Positions 7,973-15,994 of a DNA stretch of 24,751 bases are shown here, in pieces. Position numbers and translations under genes: made by a program. The notes under the pieces were generated by a model. That model saw only the letters and a list, made by a program, of their open reading frames with translations, was not told where the DNA came from and ran no database searches. The DNA comes from a virus: IMG/VR virus record IMGVR_UViG_3300037189_007467, positions 1-24,751 of that record; one strand, written 5' to 3'. Every line of letters begins with the position of its first letter. Positions within the stretch are counted from its first letter, which is position 1.

Positions 7973-8320
7973 ATGCCGCTGACGAGAGAACAGATTGACG
8001 CCGCAAGCGATGCCAAAATCATCACCGTGAAAGCGCCGGAGCTCGGCGGCGAGGTGTGCATCCGGCTGATGTCTGTGGGCGACCGCGACTCCTACGAGCT
8101 CAAACTGCTTGAAGGCGAAGGCAAAGCCATCCCCGATTTTCGCAGCGAACTGCTTGCTCGGACGCTCTGCGATGCCACCGGCAACCTGCTCTATCCAGGT
8201 GCCGAAGGCGTGGCCGCGCTGAAGACGCGCAGCAGCGATGTGATGCACCGACTGTGGCACGCGGCCCTCAAGCACAACGCACTCACCGAGGAGGAAATCA
8301 AGAAGCTCGCGGGGGAATGA
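7973..8320 (+). CDS. Tail assembly chaperone, gpG-like
   Basis: This 115-residue protein has the typical chaperone pattern: a beta start ITVKAPELGGEVCIRLMSVGDRDSYELKL, then LLARTLCDATGNLLYPGAEGVAALKTRSSDVMHRLWHAALKHN and a charged end. In lambda-like phages gpG binds the tape measure protein during tail assembly. Its stop overlaps the start of the next ORF (ATGA at 8317-8320). A run of five G precedes the stop, so the second ORF could be reached by re-initiation or by a -1 frameshift. Confidence 0.75.
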   Translation: MPLTREQIDAASDAKIITVKAPELGGEVCIRLMSVGDRDSYELKLLEGEGKAIPDFRSELLARTLCDATGNLLYPGAEGVAALKTRSSDVMHRLWHAALKHNALTEEEIKKLAGE

Positions 8321-8628
8321 ACGCCAGGCCGACCTTGCAATTCAAGTTCGCCCTGGCTTCGCACCTCAAAAAAACGGTGGACGAAATCGACGCGATGGAC
8401 TCGCGCGAGTTCTCGCAGTGGATCGCGTACACGCGATGGTTCCGGCCGCTCGACAACCCGTGGCAACAGACTGGCATGATCGTCTCGTCGGTGCTGGCCC
8501 CGTACTCCAAGCAGACGCCAGAGCCCGACAAGTTCATACCAATCGAAGACAGAGCCCCACAGCACCCGACGCAGATCCGAGACACGATCCGCCGCATGGC
8601 GGAAGACCTGAAGAAGTTTGAGCAGTAA
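8317..8628 (+). CDS. Second tail assembly chaperone, gpT-like
   Basis: This 103-residue ORF begins at ATG 8317 inside the stop of the gpG-like gene. The segment DAMDSREFSQWIAYTRWFRPLDNPWQQTGMIVSSVLAPYSK matches the pattern of T-domain proteins (SREF-W-AY...), which recruit tail tube subunits to the tape measure. The frame is open upstream to about 8254, so a fused G-T product by a -1 shift is possible without meeting a stop. The gene ends TAATG on the tape measure start. Confidence 0.72.
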   Translation: MNARPTLQFKFALASHLKKTVDEIDAMDSREFSQWIAYTRWFRPLDNPWQQTGMIVSSVLAPYSKQTPEPDKFIPIEDRAPQHPTQIRDTIRRMAEDLKKFEQ

Positions 8629-10829
8629 TGGCAACCATCGGCCTTGGATTTCAACTCTCCGCATCCGCCACGCAGATGGCGGCTGGCATCAATGCCGGAG
8701 TCGTGGAGTTGCAGAAGCTCGGGTATGCCGCAAAGAAAACGTCGGACGACGTTTCCACGCTCAAGACAATTGAGCTTTCGCGGGTTTTCATTGATTCTGT
8801 GCGGGCCGCCAGCAGTGCGCTGTTCGCGTTCGTTGAAGGACCGGCAAAGGCGGCAACAGCGCTTGTGGATCTCTCGCGGCGCACCGGTGCATCGGCCAGC
8901 GCGCTCCAGTCGTATCAGTTTGCAGCCGAGCAGTCTGGCGTTGGCATTGAGTCGTTCGCCAAGGCGATTCAGCAACTCACGATCAACCTGGGCAAAGCCA
9001 GCGGTGGCGATAAGGAAACCGTGGCGGCGTTTCGGAACATCGGCCTTGCGATCAACGACCTTGCCGGCCTTACGCCCGAGCAGCAGTTTGAGAAGATCGC
9101 CAACGCTATCGCCATGCTGCCGACGCCAGCGCAGCAGGCCACGGCGGCGATTGACCTCTTCGGAAAGACGGGCCGCAATCTGCTGTCGGTCTTTCAAGAA
9201 GGGCCTGGCTACCTGACGCGGATGGCTGAGGAGGCCCGCAAGGTTGGCGTGGTCTTGAAGGAAAGCCAACTCAACGAACTGAAGGAACTGGAGTCGTCGC
9301 TTGGAACCGTGCAGGCTGCGTTCAAGGCGCTCGGCGCACGGGTGGCGGCAGAGCTTGCCCCACAGTTGCGTGACGCATCCAAGGTGGTGATCGACTTCAT
9401 TTCCAGCATTGACTCGGCAAAGATTCAAGGGGCGTCCGAGACAGCAGCCGGTGCGTTGCGTCAGTTGGCAAGCGTGTTCAAACTTGTTGGCACGGCAGCC
9501 CTGCCGCTCGCGGGAAACATCCTGCCTTCCATCGGTGCTTACCTGGCGTTCATCAATCGGCAGGTGATTTCTGCCGGGATCGCCAATCTGGCAAGGTTCT
9601 TCGCTGCGGCAACTGCGTCAGCGTTTGGCTACTCGGCAGCGGCCGGGACTGCCACGGCAGCCACTGCGGCACTCGGCGTTTCTATCCGTGCCACGCTGGC
9701 GAGCACTGGAATCGGAGTGCTCGTGGTCGGCCTTGGCCTCTTGGCTGGTGCTGCACTTGAGTGGGCAGTAGCAAGTAAGCAGGCCGGTGCCGATGTCACA
9801 ATCAGCATTGAAGACCCGCAGAAGTCGGTCAAGAAGTACAGCGAGCAACTGCGTGCGGCGACCACCGACACCGAGGAATTTGGCAAGCGGGCCAAAGACG
9901 CGCTGAAGATCCCCGATGTAAACGTCACGGACTTTGCGCAGAACTCTCTCAGCCAGGCCGAGTCTGCGATCAAGCAACTTGCCCAAGAACTCGGCGGCCT
10001 TGGGCAAGTGCCGATTGAGGTTCTCCAGCAATTTGACCGACTGACCGTTTTGGCCCAGCAGGCCAATGCCGAAACGATCTACCAGAAATACGCGATTGAG
10101 CAGGTAGACCGTGCGGCAAAGACGTTTGCTCAAACGCTTCAGAATCAAGCCGACGCGCGGAAGCGCGATGCTGACGCAGCCAAGGCGGCCTCGGACGCCG
10201 CATCCAAGGCGGCGCAAGAGTCTCGCCAGCGCGTGGCCGATCTCGCCAATGCTGGCGTCACCGATGCTGAAAAAAGCCGCCTGCAACTGAACAAAGACCT
10301 GCTGGCGATTACTACCGAGCAGCGAGATGCCGAGCAGGCGCGCGGCAAGGCAATGCGTGAATGGGATCTGAAGTCTTTGGCCGCCGCGAACGAGCGGCTG
10401 CGGCTCGCTTCCGAGGCGACAAAGCAGGCCAAGCTGCAAAACAGGGAGCGGCAACTTCAGGCCCTTGGGATTGATGCCAACCTCTTGAAGCCAGCCACTG
10501 GAATTGCTGACCAGTTTAAGGCCGTGCGTGAGGCATTCGATAGGAAACTGATCGACGGCGGAGAGGCTCGCAATGCCCTGCGGAATCTTGCGGCCGAAGG
10601 TATTTCCATTCGCAAAGACATAGCCGCCGAACTTTCGCGTCCGGCTTCAATGGCGCTGAATGCCAACGACATTCGCACGACAGAAGGCAATTCCCTTGTC
10701 AGGTCATTGGCGAGTGGCCGCGAAGATCCTGCGATTGCACAGCGCCGCGAGCAACTGGCGAAGCTCGAGGAAATCCGAAAGGCAATCGCTGCCACGGGTG
10801 CCAACCCAGTAGAAATCCTTGGTGGATAA
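8628..10829 (+). CDS. Tail tape measure protein
   Basis: This 733-residue protein is the longest tail gene, so it should be the ruler that fixes tail length; at about 0.15 nm per residue it predicts a tail near 110 nm. Residues 1-130 carry helical, alanine-rich repeats including VDLSRRTGASASALQSYQFAAEQSGVG, typical of tape measures. A strongly hydrophobic segment lies at about 355-380 (GVLVVGLGLLAGAAL), which may insert in the host membrane during DNA entry. Long charged coiled coil follows at about 500-640 (DARKRDADAAKAASDAASKAAQESRQR). No lysozyme or peptidase domain is seen. It starts at TAATG after the chaperone. Confidence 0.9.
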   Translation: MATIGLGFQLSASATQMAAGINAGVVELQKLGYAAKKTSDDVSTLKTIELSRVFIDSVRAASSALFAFVEGPAKAATALVDLSRRTGASASALQSYQFAAEQSGVGIESFAKAIQQLTINLGKASGGDKETVAAFRNIGLAINDLAGLTPEQQFEKIANAIAMLPTPAQQATAAIDLFGKTGRNLLSVFQEGPGYLTRMAEEARKVGVVLKESQLNELKELESSLGTVQAAFKALGARVAAELAPQLRDASKVVIDFISSIDSAKIQGASETAAGALRQLASVFKLVGTAALPLAGNILPSIGAYLAFINRQVISAGIANLARFFAAATASAFGYSAAAGTATAATAALGVSIRATLASTGIGVLVVGLGLLAGAALEWAVASKQAGADVTISIEDPQKSVKKYSEQLRAATTDTEEFGKRAKDALKIPDVNVTDFAQNSLSQAESAIKQLAQELGGLGQVPIEVLQQFDRLTVLAQQANAETIYQKYAIEQVDRAAKTFAQTLQNQADARKRDADAAKAASDAASKAAQESRQRVADLANAGVTDAEKSRLQLNKDLLAITTEQRDAEQARGKAMREWDLKSLAAANERLRLASEATKQAKLQNRERQLQALGIDANLLKPATGIADQFKAVREAFDRKLIDGGEARNALRNLAAEGISIRKDIAAELSRPASMALNANDIRTTEGNSLVRSLASGREDPAIAQRREQLAKLEEIRKAIAATGANPVEILGG

Positions 10830-11734
10830 TGGCAGTTCTCTCGTACCGCGAAATCTTGCCGCGCACGTTCTCGCACAAGTTTGGCGAATCGCCAACGTGT
10901 GAGCGCAAGTACGCCGTGACCATGGACGGCCCAACGGACACGCAGGGCATCCTTGACGCCATAGGCATCTATCACGGTGCGGTGCATCCCGAGTATAGCT
11001 ACCTGTACTGCCTCGAGGGAACAGTCAACGAGACGGATCGGTATCACGCCGAAGCCACGTACCGCTATGAGGTGCCGAGTGTCGGCACGACTGACTTCCA
11101 GGCCAGCCCGTTATCACGTGCAGACGTGTGGAGCTTCAGCACAAGCGGTGCTGGTGTCCCTGCCCTTGTCTACTACTACGGCAGTGGCAACGGTTCCAAG
11201 CGCGTGCTGGTGAACTCGGCCGGCGATTTCTTTGAAACGGCGATGACCGAGGAATCAGAAGTGCGGTGCAGCATCGCGGGGAACCGCTCGACGTTTCCAC
11301 TCACGACGGCGGCTGCTGTGACGAACTGCGTGAACAATGCCACGTTTCTTGGAGGTGCCGCACATCAGTGGAAGTGCGCAGGAATCGCTGGTCAGCAGCA
11401 GGTTGAGGTAGTGAATGGCGTGGAGATCGTTTACTGGAGCGTCACCGCTGAGCTGATCTTCCGGCAGAGCGGTTGGGATCTCCAGTTGCCGAATGTCGGA
11501 TGGAACTACATCAAGTCGGCAGGCACGGCTAACGCCAGCCGCGAGCGGTGTTACGTGTATTCAAATGGCGAGGCTATCCCATCAGCCAACGTCCTGGCGT
11601 TGAACGATGACGGTAGCATCCGATTCAACACGGACTTCACCGGGTCCGGTGCGCCGTCGATCCTCGTCCGCCGTGTTCACCCCGAAGTGAACTTCTCCAC
11701 GTATTTCGGCTCCCCGCCGGCAGGCATAGCGTAA
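10829..11734 (+). CDS. Tail tip protein following the tape measure, unknown family
   Basis: This 301-residue protein starts TAATG on the tape measure stop. It is beta-rich with many aromatic and glycine residues (YLYCLEGTVNETDRYHAEATYRYEVP, VEIVYWSVTAELIFRQSGWDLQLPNVGWNYI). It contains six cysteines and no membrane segment. In lambda-like tails the gene after the tape measure encodes the distal tail protein or the start of the tip complex, and the length fits. I do not recognise a specific motif, so the role is inferred from position only. Confidence 0.55.
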   Translation: MAVLSYREILPRTFSHKFGESPTCERKYAVTMDGPTDTQGILDAIGIYHGAVHPEYSYLYCLEGTVNETDRYHAEATYRYEVPSVGTTDFQASPLSRADVWSFSTSGAGVPALVYYYGSGNGSKRVLVNSAGDFFETAMTEESEVRCSIAGNRSTFPLTTAAAVTNCVNNATFLGGAAHQWKCAGIAGQQQVEVVNGVEIVYWSVTAELIFRQSGWDLQLPNVGWNYIKSAGTANASRERCYVYSNGEAIPSANVLALNDDGSIRFNTDFTGSGAPSILVRRVHPEVNFSTYFGSPPAGIA

Positions 11735-11743
11735 GGTGCCCGC

Positions 11744-12106
11744 ATGGCTAACAAGCCGGATGGCAAGGCGGCGAAAGTCGAGCGCGTCACGTTCACGCGC
11801 CCAGCGGCAGAGCGCATCGCCAAGGTTGTGCGTGCCGTCGAGGGTGGCGACCGCGATTGCGGGCCGCTGACGTTTGGAACGCAGCCTGGTGCCGTCGCGG
11901 GGAAGCTCTTCCGCGTCTGCACGTTCACGGGCTCGTGGTCAAAGAACAGCACGAAAACCGTGACGTTCAAATACCAGACGAGCACGCCCAATACTGCTGC
12001 CGCCAGCAATCTGTTTGCGGACCTTGGCACGGCGGCATCGTCCCGAAACTGCGCCATCGCGCGTGAAGGCACGGCTTGGTATCTGATTGCTGCGGAGTGT
12101 GGCTGA
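11744..12106 (+). CDS. Small tail-region protein, planctomycete-phage type
   Basis: This 120-residue protein opens MANKPDGKAAKVERVTFTRPAAERIAKVVRAVE and ends CAIAREGTAWYLIAAECG. I remember the combination of an FTRPAAERIAKVV helix followed by a beta-rich GSW/TKTVTFKY part from proteins of planctomycete phage-like regions, without known function. The helix may be an attachment or trimerisation element and the beta part a small tip domain; this is inference. The stop overlaps the next start (TGATG at 12104-12108). Position in the tail tip cluster suggests a virion protein. Confidence 0.55.
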   Translation: MANKPDGKAAKVERVTFTRPAAERIAKVVRAVEGGDRDCGPLTFGTQPGAVAGKLFRVCTFTGSWSKNSTKTVTFKYQTSTPNTAAASNLFADLGTAASSRNCAIAREGTAWYLIAAECG

Positions 12107-12960
12107 TGCTCGGCTCGAGCTGCTCTTCGTGCTGCGGGTGGACGTGTTACTACACGCCCGACTCCGGGCCGCCGGTCGCGGTGACAAACTTCCGGCGCGA
12201 TTCGATCGTCTGTCGCGGCGGCGATCTGCCGCGCGTCTACGCGGTACTGAAGTGGGACACGCCGACGCCGGGCGAGTGCATCCCGCTGATGTATTACGAG
12301 GTTCAGATCGCCGTGACGGGCGAGAGCCCACAATGGCAGACGGCGAAGAAGAGCGACTCTTCCACGGCGAACTACATCACGCGAGAGGAGGCTCTGGGTG
12401 GCGTGGAGATCCTGTGCGACTACGCGCAGTTCTACACGGTCGCAGGGCAGATCGCGTACTACCGCTCCAACGGCACGAACCAAGAGCGGCAAGTTCAATT
12501 CCGCGTCCGTGCTACGGCCGCGAGCGGCCCGCATTTCGGCGAGTCAACTGCCTGGGCCTACAACGGCACCGCCGATACGTCTGATCCCCGCGCCGCTTCG
12601 TTCTCGTCGGCCTATATCGAGAACGCTGGCGACGAAGGCTGGACGCCCAACATCTGGTACTACAGCGTCCCGGTCGGCGGCTCGAGCTGCCAGTCTGGCG
12701 CGACGTGGGACATAGAGCAGACGACCAGGGCGAACGCCGACATCGGTGTTAACCCGGTGTGGAGCGCGCTCGCCGTCTGCAATTCATCCGGCACGACCAC
12801 CGGGGCGTACACGCTGGCGCTCTCGCCGTCGTCGGGCGCGATTGCCGGCTACGGAGTGCTCGCCAACGGCAGCGAAGGCGGATCGGCCTGGTTGCGCGTC
12901 TCAATGCGCAACGTGCCGGAAGTGATGTGGATCTCGGACAGGAGGGCGAACCCGGCATGA
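12106..12960 (+). CDS. Tail protein with Cys-rich start and fibronectin III-like domain
   Basis: This 284-residue protein begins MLGSSCSSCCGWTCYYTPD, with five cysteines in 15 residues. It then shows a fibronectin type III-like strand pattern at about residues 25-150: VYAVLKWDTPTPG, YYEVQIAV, QFRVRATAASG, ESTAWAYNG. The C-terminal half is serine/glycine/threonine-rich beta sequence. Such domains are common in phage tail tips and fibres that touch the host surface. The start was chosen at the TGATG overlap; a start at 12076 would lie inside the upstream gene. The stop overlaps the next gene (ATGA, 12957-12960). Confidence 0.5.
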   Translation: MLGSSCSSCCGWTCYYTPDSGPPVAVTNFRRDSIVCRGGDLPRVYAVLKWDTPTPGECIPLMYYEVQIAVTGESPQWQTAKKSDSSTANYITREEALGGVEILCDYAQFYTVAGQIAYYRSNGTNQERQVQFRVRATAASGPHFGESTAWAYNGTADTSDPRAASFSSAYIENAGDEGWTPNIWYYSVPVGGSSCQSGATWDIEQTTRANADIGVNPVWSALAVCNSSGTTTGAYTLALSPSSGAIAGYGVLANGSEGGSAWLRVSMRNVPEVMWISDRRANPA

Positions 12961-14111
12961 GTCCATGTTTCCAAGCGGATCCCGGAGACGGATTTACGCC
13001 GGGCCAAGGCGGCTATCAATCGCAGGAGGAGTGCGAAGCGAATTGCTCGCAGACTGGCGCGTGCTGCGACAACGGGTCGTGTTCTCAACAAAAGCAGTGC
13101 GATTGCAAAGCACAAGACGGAAAAATCTTTTTCGGCGTTGGCTCTGAATGCGAGGACACGCCATGCCCATGCGAGGCGATTTCGTCGGATTGCGATTGGG
13201 ACCAGTATCGTACTATCAAAGTTTCGCTGCACGGCCTTGTCGATACAAACACAAATACACCAAGGTCATGCACGCTAAAACCAGCGTCGGAGCTGAACGA
13301 CAAAGAAATATGCTTTACGAGAGAACCAACATTCTCCGATGGGTCACGTGACTATTTTGTGGGGCAAGGATGCGGCGCAGCAAACGGGGCATTTTTTGCG
13401 CATCTGATTCTTTGCCGGACTGGCGACTACATCCAAGCCACTTTAGAGCTGGCCGACTGGCCTGCTCTGTTTGTTTTTCGCGTTCACGGTGTTTTTGGTT
13501 TTTCGTGTGAGTTTGACGAACAGTTTGCGTTGTCAAGCGAAAACCTACTTGGGACAGGACAGCCGTACGGATTCGATTCCGGGGCGTATTGCAGGATATG
13601 GGTCGCAGATTGCGAGCCGCCAAATGCGAGCGACTGCTGTTTTTATTGCAGCGACTTCGGCGGAACAAAACTTGGACTGAAAGAAACCATCGACGTGACC
13701 ATCTCGGATGTTGTTGCAAATAACTATTTCGGAGATCAAAGCAGTCTCAACGGAACATATACGCTCCAGAGATTGGGTTGCGGTTATATATTTAATGCGG
13801 CACCTGCTCAGTTTGGAGATCGGCCGCGATCTATTTACATCGAGCCTCGCTCCTGCGCCATTTACAGTTTTGGATTCGGTCAACAATCGGCCCGGATTCT
13901 GGGATTCAAATGGGATGCGCAAGTTTTTGCCACAAACAGATATGGCTACACGGCTGTGTTCGTTGTGGGAGTTGGCTCGACCGTCCATTCAGTTCCGGCC
14001 TGTTGCGCGACGGACGAACTAGAACTTGAAAGCTACAACGACGGGACCACTGATCCAAATTTTCCGCCAGAGCGAAGAAACAGCCTGACACTTGAAATTC
14101 ACTGTGACTGA
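12957..14111 (+). CDS. Cys-rich putative receptor-binding or fibre protein, locally AT-richer
   Basis: The protein has 384 residues. Residues 1-75 hold about 14 cysteines in a spacing like the small disulfide or metal-binding module GACC-x2-GSC...C...G-x-FFGVGSEC...C, which I recall in secreted planctomycete proteins. The rest is beta-rich with aromatic and glycine residues and further cysteines. Base composition changes here: three 60-base lines counted by hand (13261, 13381, 13741) total 86 of 180 G+C, against 40 of 60 in a line of the upstream gene. Codons such as ttt, aaa, ata become common. Last gene of the tail tip set, it is the best candidate for host recognition, possibly acquired by exchange. 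Confidence 0.5.
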   Translation: MSPCFQADPGDGFTPGQGGYQSQEECEANCSQTGACCDNGSCSQQKQCDCKAQDGKIFFGVGSECEDTPCPCEAISSDCDWDQYRTIKVSLHGLVDTNTNTPRSCTLKPASELNDKEICFTREPTFSDGSRDYFVGQGCGAANGAFFAHLILCRTGDYIQATLELADWPALFVFRVHGVFGFSCEFDEQFALSSENLLGTGQPYGFDSGAYCRIWVADCEPPNASDCCFYCSDFGGTKLGLKETIDVTISDVVANNYFGDQSSLNGTYTLQRLGCGYIFNAAPAQFGDRPRSIYIEPRSCAIYSFGFGQQSARILGFKWDAQVFATNRYGYTAVFVVGVGSTVHSVPACCATDELELESYNDGTTDPNFPPERRNSLTLEIHCD

Positions 14112-14565
14112 AACCGCCACGCTCTGCGCCCACGACGATTCCGGCCTTTGCCCACACTGCGGGCACAAGGCCCGAGCACGTCCGCACTACCGCGCGTGCC
14201 CAGCGTTCGCCCAGCCGACGCCGCCGCCGATGCCGCAGCAACAGCGGCCGGAGCCGCCCCCGTCCAACGGCCCCGGCACCGAGCTGAAAAAGCTCCTCGC
14301 TCAGATCGGCATCAAGGCTACGCCGACCTGCACCTGTAACGCCCGCGCCCGTGAGATGGACGCCTGGGGCGTGGAGGAAGCGGCCAAGCCCGAGCGGATA
14401 CAGCAGGCCGTTGGCTGGCTACGGGAAGAGGCGTCCAAGCGTGGCCTGCCCTTCGTTGACATGGCCGGTAGGGTGCTGGTGCGACGTGCGATTCACAACG
14501 CCCGCAAAGCGGAGGCGGCCCGTGCCCAAGAAGCCCAGCAAGCCCAAGGCCCGCCCGCAGTTTGA
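14104..14565 (+). CDS. Protein with zinc-ribbon start and conserved helical domain, unknown function
   Basis: This 153-residue protein starts at GTG 14104, overlapping the previous stop; TTG 14092 is an alternative start and neither has a clear Shine-Dalgarno. The N-terminus has CAHDDSGLCPHCGHKAR and a further RACP, a probable zinc ribbon. Then comes a proline-rich linker (PTPPPMPQQQRPEPPP). The C-terminal domain begins GTELKKLLAQIGI, contains TCTCNARAREMDAWG, then WLREEASKRGLPF and an alanine/arginine-rich helix. I recall this C-terminal pattern from planctomycete phage-like regions, always uncharacterised. It may bind nucleic acid. Confidence 0.6.
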   Translation: MTETATLCAHDDSGLCPHCGHKARARPHYRACPAFAQPTPPPMPQQQRPEPPPSNGPGTELKKLLAQIGIKATPTCTCNARAREMDAWGVEEAAKPERIQQAVGWLREEASKRGLPFVDMAGRVLVRRAIHNARKAEAARAQEAQQAQGPPAV

Positions 14566-14710
14566 CGCTGAGCCCGTCGAGGATGACGAGCCTGTGCCGT
14601 TCACCATGGACGATGACGGCAACATGGTCCTGCGGCGATCTGCCGCGAAACCCAAGGCAAAAGGGAAAGCCAATGGCAAAGGCAAAGGCGGCGGCCGGAA
14701 ACCTGCTTGA
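14522..14710 (+). CDS. Small basic/acidic protein overlapping both neighbours
   Basis: This 62-residue ORF starts at GTG 14522 with GGAGG at 14511-14515 and good spacing. It overlaps the upstream gene by 44 bases and the downstream one by 38. The protein is MPKKPSKPKARPQFDAEPVE, then DDEPVPFTMDDDGNMVL, and ends in a lysine/glycine tail (PKAKGKANGKGKGGGRK). The alternation of basic ends around an acidic centre and the placed ribosome site suggest a real gene. A disordered, charge-patterned linker or nucleic-acid binder is possible; no family is recognised. Confidence 0.5.
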   Translation: MPKKPSKPKARPQFDAEPVEDDEPVPFTMDDDGNMVLRRSAAKPKAKGKANGKGKGGGRKPA

Positions 14711-14936
14711 CGACGTGCTGGTGCATCTGCCAATCAAAGGCTGCGCCCCGTGGTACACGTTGCTGCCCGAGGATTTGTCCACGGAACTGCACGCGATCCG
14801 CGCCGCTTTTCGCGCCGGCAAACTGCCGCCGCGAACAACTCGCACCGGGCTGGCTCATGCAATTTCCAAGAGTCTCAAGGCGAGAAAAATAAACATAGGC
14901 CACGCGGGAGTGAACCGATGGCTCGCCGAAAAGTGA
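14673..14936 (+). CDS. Small helical, putative DNA-binding protein
   Basis: This 87-residue protein begins MAKAKAAAGNLLDDVLVHLP, continues LPEDLSTELHAIRAAFRAGKLPPRTTRTGLAHAISKSLKARKI and ends GHAGVNRWLAEK. The short helices and the closing GVNRWL are like small helix-turn-helix proteins. GGGAAAG upstream at 14663-14669 can serve as a ribosome site. I recall similar proteins beside the preceding family in planctomycete phage-like regions. A regulator or a small terminase-like DNA binder are both open; there is no direct evidence for either. Confidence 0.55.
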   Translation: MAKAKAAAGNLLDDVLVHLPIKGCAPWYTLLPEDLSTELHAIRAAFRAGKLPPRTTRTGLAHAISKSLKARKINIGHAGVNRWLAEK

Positions 14937-15994
14937 CCGACGAGGTGGTTGAGTCGTTGGCCGACGCGGCACAGCTGCAATCCGACGCGGAACTGGCCCG
15001 GTTGCGTTCCGAGGTGGCATCGCTGAAGGGCCGCTATAAGTCGGCTCTGGCGGCCATCGACGCCGAGCGGGCACGGGCCGATGCCGTGCTCTCGCTTCAA
15101 GGCATCAAGCCAACGCGGGCCAAGGCGGCCCCACGCAAGTCTTCAAAGAAGCACGCAGCCAGCATGGTGCTGATGCTGTCAGACGTTCACGCCGAGGAAC
15201 GGGTGGACCCGGCCACGGTCAACGGCGAGAACGACTACAGCCTGGACGTGTGCGAATCCCGAATGAATGAACTGCTGCGGCGGTTCTTCACCATGCTGGA
15301 TCATGAGCGGCAACTGGCCGACGTGCGGCGCGTCGTCGTCTGGCTGGGCGGCGATTTCATCACCGGCCACATTCACCCCGACTGTGCCGAGGTGGCCCAG
15401 CTGTCGCCACCGAATGCCACCAGGTGGGTGAGTTCAAGGCTGCGGGGAATCATTGACGCGATTGCCGAGCGTGCCGAGTCGGTCGTGATCGCAACGAACG
15501 CTGGAAACCACGGGCGATCAACAGAAAAAAACAGAATCGCCACGGAGTTGGATCATTCGTGGGAACAGCTGATGTACTACACGCTTCAGCGCGAGGAGCG
15601 AAACGCCAATGTGGATTGGCAGATCGGGACCGGGCACCTCAACTACGTGGATCTCGACGGCTTCACGCTACGGACCACACACGGTCACAGCATCAAATAC
15701 TCGGGCGGCGTCTACGGGCTCGCGCTGCCAGCCAGCAAAGCAATCGCGGGATGGGATGCACACCGGCGCGCTGATCTCACGGTATTCGGCCACTATCACC
15801 AATGGGGCTGGCTTCGAGGTGGGAGGTACGTCAGCAATGGCAGCGTGATTGGACACTCGCCATACGCTGTTCACATCAAGGCTTCGCCAGAGCGGCCGTG
15901 CCAAGGGTGCGTTGTGATTGACCACTGGCGGCACGAAGTCACCAAGGCGTACCCGCTTTTCTGCGACGACGATCTGCGAAAGGGAAAGGAATGA
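14918..15994 (+). CDS. Calcineurin-like metallophosphoesterase with coiled-coil start
   Basis: This 358-residue protein contains the metallophosphoesterase metal motifs in order: D89-x-H91 (LMLSDVHAEE), GGD (D146), G196-N-H198, H255-G-H257 and G291-H-Y-H294. The complete set argues for an active two-metal enzyme acting on a phosphodiester or phosphomonoester. Residues 1-75 are charged helix (VVESLADAAQLQSDAELARLRSEVASLKG), probably a coiled coil for oligomerisation. The start has GGGAG at 14906-14910 and overlaps the upstream gene. It could process DNA ends, RNA or nucleotides. Its place at the end of the late unit and next to a DUF1599-like gene suggests nucleic-acid or nucleotide metabolism rather than virion structure. 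Confidence 0.8.
   Translation: MARRKVTDEVVESLADAAQLQSDAELARLRSEVASLKGRYKSALAAIDAERARADAVLSLQGIKPTRAKAAPRKSSKKHAASMVLMLSDVHAEERVDPATVNGENDYSLDVCESRMNELLRRFFTMLDHERQLADVRRVVVWLGGDFITGHIHPDCAEVAQLSPPNATRWVSSRLRGIIDAIAERAESVVIATNAGNHGRSTEKNRIATELDHSWEQLMYYTLQREERNANVDWQIGTGHLNYVDLDGFTLRTTHGHSIKYSGGVYGLALPASKAIAGWDAHRRADLTVFGHYHQWGWLRGGRYVSNGSVIGHSPYAVHIKASPERPCQGCVVIDHWRHEVTKAYPLFCDDDLRKGKE

Noticed and set aside
8298-9428. 376-codon minus-strand frame opposite chaperone and tape measure genes
   Set aside because: Crosses several coupled plus-strand genes; Cys/Arg-rich filler sequence.
11677-12534. 285-codon minus-strand frame opposite the tail tip genes
   Set aside because: Antisense to three coupled plus-strand ORFs; no start signal or family pattern.
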